From NCBI GenBank assembly GCA_012727835.1, contig JAAYGE010000140.1:1-12351 (forward strand): a stretch of 12,351 bases of DNA. Reading direction: 5' to 3'. The stretch is from Bacillota bacterium. Its GTDB lineage: Bacteria > Bacillota_H > UBA994 > UBA5500. A program made the position numbers and the translations under genes. Under the pieces are notes generated by a model that saw only the letters and a program-made list of their open reading frames with translations, did no database searches and was not told where the DNA came from. Of the stretch, positions 1 through 4,822 are shown piece after piece (position 1 is the stretch's first letter; every line of letters starts with the position of its first letter).

Positions 1-562
1 CCCCTGGATAGGGTAAGCCTAAGGCCCGTGCTATTTTGTCAAAGGCCTCACCCGCCGCGTCATCCAAAGTGCGCCCTAGAGATTCGTAACGCCCATGGTC
101 GGGCACATAAATCAAATCCGTATGGCCGCCCGAGACTACTAAACAGAGAAGGGGAAACTGTACCCGATGGGCCAAAAAGTTGGCATAGATATGCCCCTCC
201 AGATGGTTAACCCCCACCAACGGCAGCGACAGGCTATAGGCTAAAGCCTTGGCATAAGAAAGACCCACCAGTAGTGCCCCCACCAAGCCGGGGCCGGCGG
301 TAACCGCAATGTGGGATAGGTCGGCCCAGCCCACGTTGGCCTCCTGTAGCGCCGCTTCCACTACCGGTATAATTGCCTCCACGTGTTGCCGAGACGCAAT
401 TTCCGGCACCACGCCCCCATAGCGCCGATGCACAGGAATTTGAGTGGAGATAATATTAGCTAGAACCTTTTCGCCGGCCTCCACCACGGCGGCCGATGTC
501 TCATCGCAGCTGGTTTCGATTCCTAAAGTTAATATGGGCTTGGGAATGATACTCGCCTCCAT
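1..562 (-). CDS. tsaD: TsaD, tRNA N6-adenosine threonylcarbamoyltransferase (C-terminus cut off by window edge)
   Basis: This is the catalytic subunit (formerly Gcp/YgjD) that transfers the threonylcarbamoyl group from TC-AMP to A37 of ANN-decoding tRNAs in the cytoplasm, working with TsaB and TsaE. The first 187 codons are visible. They show the ASKHA phosphate motif GIETSCDET (about residues 14-22), the metal-ligand motif HLEGH (120-124), VSGGHTD (143-149), and [12 protein letters not shown] (165-176), all diagnostic of TsaD. The family is usually about 340 aa, so nearly half lies beyond position 1. The ATG at 562 directly follows the rimI stop (TAGATG), as expected for the last gene of tsaE-tsaB-rimI-tsaD. 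No good Shine-Dalgarno precedes this ATG. A GGAGG instead lies just inside the frame, so the exact start is less certain than the gene. Confidence 0.97.
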   Translation of the reverse strand, partial: MEASIIPKPILTLGIETSCDETSAAVVEAGEKVLANIISTQIPVHRRYGGVVPEIASRQHVEAIIPVVEAALQEANVGWADLSHIAVTAGPGLVGALLVGLSYAKALAYSLSLPLVGVNHLEGHIYANFLAHRVQFPLLCLVVSGGHTDLIYVPDHGRYESLGRTLDDAAGEAFDKIARALGLPYPG

Positions 563-1033
563 CTAAACTTGATTTACCACATCGTCCAGGCTATCTTTCC
601 ACATAATGAGGGCATCTTCACCCGTATCGGTATAATAGCCCGGGCGCACCCCTCGGTAGTAGAAACCGTATTTTCGGTATAATCGTTGGGCCTGAGTATT
701 ATGCTTACGCACCTCTAGTGTAGCCCGAGTAGCCCCTCTAACTTTAGCTCGAGCCAAAAGGGCCAGCAATATCTCCCGACCCAACCCGCGGCCCTGCCAG
801 TCGGGATGAACGGCCACGTTAGTTATATGGGCCTCGTCTAAAATTATCCAGGCGCCCGCATAGGCCACTATTTGCCCGCCAATTTTGCCAACGATATATA
901 GGGCATAGTGATTCTGGGTCAGTTCCGTCTGGAATGCAAAACGGGACCAGGGCATAGGAAAGCAAAGCTTTTCTATAGCTAATACCGCATCCAAATCGCT
1001 AACTTGCATGGCCTCGATAGCAAGAACGGCCAT
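563..1033 (-). CDS. rimI: RimI, ribosomal protein S18-alanine N-acetyltransferase (GNAT family)
   Basis: A 156-aa GNAT-fold acetyltransferase that uses acetyl-CoA to acetylate a protein N-terminal alanine, classically of ribosomal protein S18. The acetyl-CoA pyrophosphate loop is QGRGLG (residues 80-85) after the beta strand ITNVAVHP. LEVRKHNTQAQRLYRKYGF (106-124) is the usual RimI motif B region, and the C-terminal YYTDTGEDALIM matches the family. The length is normal. The ATG at 1033 begins one base after the tsaB TGA, with a strong GGGAGGG ribosome site inside the end of tsaB. Its place between tsaB and tsaD is the standard Bacillota order. The substrate is inferred from the family; some RimI homologues acetylate other proteins. 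Confidence 0.95.
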   Translation of the reverse strand: MAVLAIEAMQVSDLDAVLAIEKLCFPMPWSRFAFQTELTQNHYALYIVGKIGGQIVAYAGAWIILDEAHITNVAVHPDWQGRGLGREILLALLARAKVRGATRATLEVRKHNTQAQRLYRKYGFYYRGVRPGYYTDTGEDALIMWKDSLDDVVNQV

Positions 1034-1034
1034 A

Positions 1035-1715
1035 TCACTTCCCTCCCAACCTTTGCTCGGCTTGCGATGCCCTAATATAAGCTGGACGCAAGTCCTCCAC
1101 CGTTACCGGCTGCCGGCCAACGGCGAAGGCGGCTAGAGCCAAGCTGCTGGCTCGAGGCCAATTGTGCAGAGGGTTAGCAAACAGCGCTTGTGAATGGGAC
1201 TTAAGAATTTGTTCCTGATAAATAGTTGCCCCCTCACCTACAAAGCGTACCGGGCCTTGTTGGAGCAGGGGAGAAGCCAGAAGCTCGGATAAAGCCAAAG
1301 CCGCCGGCGGCATCAGGGTACTAAAGCCGTCTTCCCGGCGCTCATAGATAGCCGCATAGACCTGCTCCCGCCGTGCGTCCAGCAAGGGCACAACCAAACC
1401 GACCGGCTGTTGCCAAGCAAGGGCTTCCAAAGTGGAGACGGCATAAAGGGAAATCTGATGGGCATGGGCCAGCCCCTTGGCCGTCGCCAAACCTATGCGC
1501 AAACCGGTAAACGAGCCCGGGCCGGCTGAGACAGCAATGCAATCGACGCTAGGCAGCTCCACCTCAGCCATACGGAGAGCCTGATCGATCATAGGCAATA
1601 ATCGCTCCGAATGGGTTAGAGCCACCTGGGAAGTAATTTCAGCCAAAACCCGGCTGTCTGATCCAACTGCCACGCTGGCTACCAGCGTAGCACTCTCAAT
1701 GGCTAGCCACAGCAT
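1035..1715 (-). CDS. tsaB: TsaB, scaffold subunit for tRNA t6A37 synthesis
   Basis: A 226-aa TsaB (YeaZ) protein. It has an ASKHA fold but no catalysis of its own. It dimerises with TsaD and recruits TsaE to allow threonylcarbamoylation of tRNA A37. The N-terminal strand is LAIESAT (residues 4-10). HSERLLP (35-41), the highly conserved GPGSFTGLRIGLATAKGLA (65-83), and LLDARREQVYAA (111-122) are family signatures. The length is typical (about 220-240). The ATG at 1715 sits 20 bases inside the 3' end of tsaE and has a GCAGGAGGAG ribosome site, so translation of the two is probably coupled. Confidence 0.96.
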   Translation of the reverse strand: MLWLAIESATLVASVAVGSDSRVLAEITSQVALTHSERLLPMIDQALRMAEVELPSVDCIAVSAGPGSFTGLRIGLATAKGLAHAHQISLYAVSTLEALAWQQPVGLVVPLLDARREQVYAAIYERREDGFSTLMPPAALALSELLASPLLQQGPVRFVGEGATIYQEQILKSHSQALFANPLHNWPRASSLALAAFAVGRQPVTVEDLRPAYIRASQAEQRLGGK

Positions 1716-2172
1716 TTAACCACTCCTCCTGCAACTGTTCACCGCGCTCTCCCTGGGAACTAAGTAGCAAACGGCGACCGCTTTCTCCGGTGGCGACAAA
1801 ATCGATCTGCAGGAAACTAAGGGGTAGTGCCTGCGGGAACCGTTGTCCCCACTCAATGAGTAAGGTCCCCTTATCGTCCAGATAATCTTCCCAACCGGCG
1901 GCCCAAAGTTCGCCTTCACTATTCAGACGGTAAAAATCTACATGATAGACGGGAAAATCCGGGGTTTCGTAAACGTTTACTAAGCTAAAGGTGGGACTTT
2001 GCACCAGCTGATCCGGGTTAAGCTGGGCTAGCAGCGCCTGCACAAAAAAGGTTTTACCTGTACCCATGGCGCCATTTAAAACGATGGTATCTCCCGCTAT
2101 AAGCAACGGCGCTAAGGCGGCCGCTAACTGTCGCGTCTCGTCCACCGATTCGCTAAATAGGCAAGCCTCCAT
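1696..2172 (-). CDS. tsaE: TsaE, P-loop ATPase of tRNA t6A37 synthesis
   Basis: A 158-aa TsaE (YjeE) ATPase that binds the TsaBD complex and drives its turnover. Numbering from the ATG at 2172, the Walker A is GAMGTGKT (residues 34-41). SPTF (59-62), HVDFYRL (77-83), and the Walker B-like LLIEWGQRFP (104-113) are all classic for the family, as is the length. I chose the ATG at 2172 because a GGGGGTGA ribosome site lies 4 bases upstream. The longer reading from a TTG at 2247 would start inside the -35 box of this operon's promoter. It is the first gene of the t6A operon in the window, transcribed divergently from ribU. Confidence 0.96.
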   Translation of the reverse strand: MEACLFSESVDETRQLAAALAPLLIAGDTIVLNGAMGTGKTFFVQALLAQLNPDQLVQSPTFSLVNVYETPDFPVYHVDFYRLNSEGELWAAGWEDYLDDKGTLLIEWGQRFPQALPLSFLQIDFVATGESGRRLLLSSQGERGEQLQEEWLNAVASH

Positions 2173-2218
2173 ATGGTCACCCCCTGTTAATTCCACCCGT
2201 TGGTTATCCCACGTCCTA

Positions 2219-2247
2219 ATTATATTGTTCTTCCGTGACCACCACAA
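2219..2247 (-). promoter_or_regulatory. Probable sigma-A promoter of the tsaE-tsaB-rimI-tsaD operon
   Basis: On the minus strand TTGTGG (2247-2242) is followed after 17 bases by a perfect TATAAT (2224-2219). Transcription would begin near 2212, giving a leader of about 40 bases before the tsaE ATG. The -35 box is only half consensus, but the spacing and -10 are ideal. It lies back to back with the ribU promoter: the two -35 boxes are 14 bases apart. Confidence 0.7.
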
Positions 2248-2261
2248 GTTGGGGCCCTATC

Positions 2262-2290
2262 TTGACGCCCCCATAACTCCATTCTATAAT
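2262..2290 (+). promoter_or_regulatory. Sigma-A promoter of the FMN riboswitch-ribU transcript
   Basis: TTGACG (2262-2267), a 17-base spacer and a perfect TATAAT (2285-2290). The predicted start near 2297 falls immediately before the first helix of the FMN aptamer, exactly where a riboswitch transcript should begin. Confidence 0.9.
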
Positions 2291-2299
2291 CAACATAGA

Positions 2300-2415
2300 A
2301 CCTTCAGGGCAGGGTGCAATTCCCGACCGGTGGTAATGCGTAAGCTAGCCCACGAGCCGCAAGGCCGAGCTGGTGAGATTCCAGCGCCGACGGTATAGTC
2401 CGGATGGTAGAAGGT
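2300..2415 (+). promoter_or_regulatory. FMN riboswitch aptamer (RFN element)
   Basis: The conserved RFN blocks occur in order: AGGGCAGGGTG and ATTCCCGACCGG near the 5' side, GCCCACGAGCC in the middle, then GGTGAGATTCCAG, CCGACGGTATAGTCCGGATG and GAAGG at the end. The closing helix P1 is ACCTTC (2300-2305) paired with GAAGGT (2410-2415). It senses flavin mononucleotide and is followed by an intrinsic terminator at 2451-2475, so FMN binding should stop transcription before ribU. Positions 2300-2309 can alternatively pair with 2451-2460, the 5' arm and loop of the terminator, which gives a readable switching mechanism. Confidence 0.97.
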
Positions 2416-2450
2416 GCGTATCTTTTGCGCGTGCTATTTTACTAAAATTG

Positions 2451-2475
2451 CCCTGGAGGTCATTCCAGGGTTTTT
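2451..2475 (+). terminator. Riboswitch-controlled intrinsic terminator upstream of ribU
   Basis: Stem CCCTGGA (2451-2457) pairs perfectly with TCCAGGG (2464-2470) across a 6-base loop, followed by TTTTTG. It lies between the FMN aptamer and the ribU start, so it is the expression platform and not an end-of-gene terminator. Its 5' arm is also complementary to the 5' strand of aptamer helix P1. Confidence 0.92.
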
Positions 2476-2506
2476 GTTTGCCCAATTTTAAGGGGGAGGT
2501 AGTAAC

Positions 2507-3076
2507 GTGCAAACGAGAAAGACGCGTAACCTGGTAATGATCTCCTTGTTGGCTGCCATGTCCTTTGTGTTGATGTATGCGGTGCAGATACCGTTGGTAC
2601 CAGCCGCACCTTTTCTAAAATGGGACCCCAGCGACTTACCTAACGTGCTGGGCGGTCTTGTTCTAGGCCCGGGAGCCGCCTTCTTAATCGCTGTCTTGAA
2701 ATGTCTGCTTTTCCTGCTACTTAAGGGCAGCGAAGGGCCCATCGGCGCCTTCATGGCCTTTGCTTCCAGTGTGGCCCTGGCTGTGCCCTGTTGCCTTATC
2801 TATCGCCGTTGGTCTAGTCACAGGGGATTCTTCTTTAGCTTGCTCGTCAGTACAGCAGTGCTCACACTAACCATGGGTTTGGTCAACTATTATTGGGCTT
2901 TAGGAGTGTGGGGCATCCCGGTCGAACAGCGGCTACCTTTGCTAAGAACCGCCATTCTGCCCTTCAACGTGTTGCGTGGGGTAATTAGTTCCGCCCTCAT
3001 CTATCCGGTTTATCTGGCACTGCGGCAACCGCTGACCCGCTTTGTTAGCAAGAAAAAAGGAGGCGAACTGGCTTAG
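2507..3076 (+). CDS. ribU: RibU, riboflavin-binding S component of an ECF transporter
   Basis: A 189-aa integral membrane protein with about six hydrophobic helices. It binds riboflavin outside the cell and delivers it with the shared ECF energising module (EcfA/A'/T), which is not in this window. PFLKWDPSD (residues 35-43) followed by a G-x-x-x-GP segment, and EGPIGAFMAF (76-85), match the RibU family. The alanine-rich first helix LLAAMSFVL resembles the S-component surface that contacts EcfT. The start is the GTG at 2507, with a strong GGGGGAGGT ribosome site 7 bases upstream. The FMN riboswitch directly ahead independently supports riboflavin transport. The tail SKKKGGELA is cytoplasmic and positively charged. 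The stop codon falls inside the loop of the terminator hairpin. Confidence 0.95.
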   Translation: MQTRKTRNLVMISLLAAMSFVLMYAVQIPLVPAAPFLKWDPSDLPNVLGGLVLGPGAAFLIAVLKCLLFLLLKGSEGPIGAFMAFASSVALAVPCCLIYRRWSSHRGFFFSLLVSTAVLTLTMGLVNYYWALGVWGIPVEQRLPLLRTAILPFNVLRGVISSALIYPVYLALRQPLTRFVSKKKGGELA

Positions 3077-3096
3077 AAGCCAGTCCGCCCTTTTTT
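3062..3096 (+). terminator. Intrinsic terminator of ribU, overlapping its stop codon
   Basis: GGCG (3062-3065) pairs with CGCC (3086-3089) and ACTGGCT (3067-3073) with AGCCAGT (3078-3084), with one A/C mismatch and a TAGA loop, followed by TTTTTT (3091-3096). The loop contains the ribU TAG stop. Read on the minus strand the same hairpin is followed by TCCTTTTTTC, so it could also stop minus-strand transcription from the gene at 3216-3521. Confidence 0.9.
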
Positions 3097-3114
3097 ATCC
3101 TGTGTAAATACGAT

Positions 3115-3182
3115 GGGCTACGGGATGATGCTGTAGTTGCGGTTGGAGCCTGCTCCTGCGCCCTAAGCACATCCCGCAGCCC
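3115..3182. other. Long imperfect hairpin in the convergent gap between ribU and the small minus-strand gene
   Basis: Arms 3115-3127 and 3170-3182 pair over 13 positions. There is one non-Watson-Crick position: A/C if transcribed on plus, but a G-U wobble if transcribed on minus. Inside are further helices: TGCT 3129-3132 with AGCA 3166-3169, GCG 3139-3141 with CGC 3159-3161, and GGAG 3145-3148 with CTCC 3153-3156 around a CCTG loop. The minus strand therefore folds better. No T-run follows, so it is not a canonical terminator. It could be a structured 3' UTR, a small RNA or a solitary REP-like element. I do not recognise a known RNA family. Confidence 0.6.
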
Positions 3183-3215
3183 TTTAGGAAATTTGTTGCC
3201 CTAACCCTATTGCTG

Positions 3216-3521
3216 CTACACCTTTTCCCGATCCGGCTCTTTAGCCAAGGCCTCTATGCGACAGATCAACTTCTCCAGCAAAGTACGATCGGAAAGAATG
3301 GTGGCCACATCGGTAAAGATGTTCTCATTTTGGGCGTATATGCCCAGTAGAGGGCTGAAAGCGTGTATAAATGAACCGGCGGTAAAAGATAAGGGTTTAC
3401 TCATTTCCATGAAGAAGACTGCTGGCACTTCCAGGCCGTAGCGCTGCACTCCTTTGGCAACCTTTTCAATCAACTCTTCCGCCGCCTCAGGAGTGGTTTC
3501 ATATTCGGGCTGCCATTGCAC
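3216..3521 (-). CDS. Small conserved protein of unknown function, paralogue of the product of 6900-7220
   Basis: About 101 aa, function not recognised. From the N-terminus it has an acidic amphipathic helix (PEAAEELIEKVAKGVQRYGL), a hydrophobic central segment with PAVFF, KPLSF and SPLLG (residues 33-60), and a charged C-terminal helix beginning LSDR (77-80). The same landmarks in the same order occur in the small protein encoded at 6900-7220; by eye about 23 of 64 aligned positions are identical with one gap. The start is taken as GTG at 3521, 8 bases after AGGAGG. The frame also has a GTG at 3530, but that overlaps the ribosome site. It lies beyond the terminator of the 3676-4794 gene, so it may have its own weak promoter or depend on readthrough. 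It looks membrane-associated at most; no enzyme motif is visible. Confidence 0.8.
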   Translation of the reverse strand: MQWQPEYETTPEAAEELIEKVAKGVQRYGLEVPAVFFMEMSKPLSFTAGSFIHAFSPLLGIYAQNENIFTDVATILSDRTLLEKLICRIEALAKEPDREKV

Positions 3522-3535
3522 CAGGGGCACCTCCT
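3519..3535 (-). promoter_or_regulatory. Ribosome binding site deciding the start of the small protein gene
   Basis: AGGAGG (3535-3530) is followed by 8 bases and GTG (3521-3519). The upstream in-frame GTG at 3530 shares its first base with the Shine-Dalgarno and cannot use it, so the 101-aa reading is preferred over 104 aa. Confidence 0.65.
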
Positions 3536-3625
3536 ACCTGCTACTCCTGCGGGCCATGGTGGCAAGCCATTTTCTGCCGTGCCCCGCCTCATTAGCATGC
3601 CCCTATTGGCCGGCCATTATTAACT

Positions 3626-3663
3626 ACAACAAAAAGCTGAGTGAGCCAGCGCCCACTCAGCTT
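3626..3663 (-). terminator. Intrinsic terminator after the mutL-like/372-aa gene pair
   Basis: AAGCTGAGTG (minus 3663-3654) pairs perfectly with CACTCAGCTT (3643-3634) around a 10-base loop, followed on the minus strand by TTTTTGTTG. It starts about 13 bases after the stop codon of the gene at 3676-4794. The plus-strand side is also T-rich, so weak bidirectional action is possible. Confidence 0.9.
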
Positions 3664-3675
3664 TCTTATCTTTCC

Positions 3676-4794
3676 TTAACCCTCTATGAGCTCCACATTG
3701 GCACGTGGAACGGTGACGATCTCGCCGTTTTCTAGCTTGGCCTTTAGTACACGGGCCTTGGTACCCGATTCTACCTGCTGCAACTCCGGCGGCAGTTCCA
3801 CTATTGTACCCAACAGGCCGAAGTAGGGTTCGCGGATAATTCGAATCGGAGTACCCACATCCATGCCACCGCTGAATACGGTATCATGAATTTCCTTCTC
3901 CTCATCGAGGGCCACGACAATTTCAGGTCTCATAACACCTGCGCGAATCTGGGTAGCACCATTGATAGAAGCTATTTTGCCATCCAGCGATCTCAGCAAC
4001 TCGAAGGTCTTATCGGCCATACGGATCTGACCAAAACCTTCCGTCATGATGATGGTCAGGTTGATATCTTCTTGACCGGTGATAGCAACACCGATATCGT
4101 ACCCGAGGAAAGACACCAGATCTCGGTCGATAAGGCCACCGGCCACGATTCCGACCGCACCCACCTGGTCTGCCTTCTGAATAGCATCGAGCGTAACCAG
4201 GGAGCCGCCAACAACAACGCAACCCTTCATATCGGGGGTAATCTTGTCAGCAGTTAGTACCTCATTAGGATCTTTAACTGCCATCTTCAGCACACCCTGT
4301 CTTTCCCCACCGACGCCAAAGATACCTTGCACTAATGCCGCATGGGTCTGGACGACCACGCCTTCCCGATCGATTATCTCGATTACTTTGCCCGGAATAT
4401 AGGCATCAATCTCAATCGGAACCGGCGGGCGACGCAGGGTGACCTGTCCCGTAATAGGCGAAATAATATCGATTGTACCATCGATGGGCGATTCCAGATT
4501 GGATTTAAACAGACCAAAGAAGCTGGTCTTCATGGCAATAATCTCGCCCTTCTTAACCGTATCGCCTTCTTTTTTCAGCATGAACTCAGGTACGTCCTCC
4601 GGTTCTAGACCCAGCTTGTTGGCCACGTTAACAGTCTCTGGGTCGCCGGGAATCTTCGTACGGGCAACTATCGTTTCTGCAGAAACTGTATCACCTAGAT
4701 TAACCAGCACCTCACCTAAAATGGGTAGGCGGCGGCGCTTGGTGACAACCGTAGAGTCAGTAACTTTTAGTCCTGGTGTATAAGCATGAGCCAT
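3676..4794 (-). CDS. Conserved 372-aa protein with barrel-sandwich and KOW/SH3-like segments; function unknown
   Basis: No named family is recognised with certainty. Residues about 23-45 and 76-90 contain repeated G-D-T-V turns (LGDTVSAE, EGDTVKKGEIIAMK), followed by SPIDGTIDIISPITGQV (102-118). This is the pattern of lipoyl/biotinyl-like barrel-sandwich hybrid folds. No lysine sits in the biotin/lipoyl MKM or DKA context, so covalent cofactor attachment is not supported. The middle (191-290) is a Gly-rich alpha/beta region with VVVGGSLVTLDAIQKA, GIVAGGLIDRDL, TEGFGQIRMA and GATQIRAGVMRPE. The C-terminus (about 325-370) reads like a KOW/SH3 barrel: GLLGTIVELPP, then ENGEIVTVPRANVELI. The protein looks soluble. 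The ATG at 4794 has an AAGGGAGTG ribosome site. It starts 28 bases after the MutL-like gene and shares its terminator, so the two are almost surely co-transcribed and may act together. Confidence 0.9.
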   Translation of the reverse strand: MAHAYTPGLKVTDSTVVTKRRRLPILGEVLVNLGDTVSAETIVARTKIPGDPETVNVANKLGLEPEDVPEFMLKKEGDTVKKGEIIAMKTSFFGLFKSNLESPIDGTIDIISPITGQVTLRRPPVPIEIDAYIPGKVIEIIDREGVVVQTHAALVQGIFGVGGERQGVLKMAVKDPNEVLTADKITPDMKGCVVVGGSLVTLDAIQKADQVGAVGIVAGGLIDRDLVSFLGYDIGVAITGQEDINLTIIMTEGFGQIRMADKTFELLRSLDGKIASINGATQIRAGVMRPEIVVALDEEKEIHDTVFSGGMDVGTPIRIIREPYFGLLGTIVELPPELQQVESGTKARVLKAKLENGEIVTVPRANVELIEG

Positions 4795-4822
4795 CTATTT
4801 ACACTCCCTTCGCGAGGCCATT

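Noticed and set aside
102..131. The biotin/lipoyl attachment idea for the 372-aa protein encoded at 3676-4794 (positions here are residue numbers)
   Set aside because: The fold pattern is suggestive, but no lysine sits in an MKM- or DKA-type hairpin, so covalent cofactor binding is not supported.
1696..2247. Longer 183-aa reading of tsaE from a TTG at 2247
   Set aside because: The TTG is part of the predicted -35 box, and the extra 25 residues do not resemble TsaE. The ATG at 2172 has a good ribosome site and gives normal family length.
2066..2398. Plus-strand open frame of 110 codons across the tsaE start and riboswitch
   Set aside because: It runs antisense to tsaE and through the FMN aptamer, whose RNA structure explains the conservation there.
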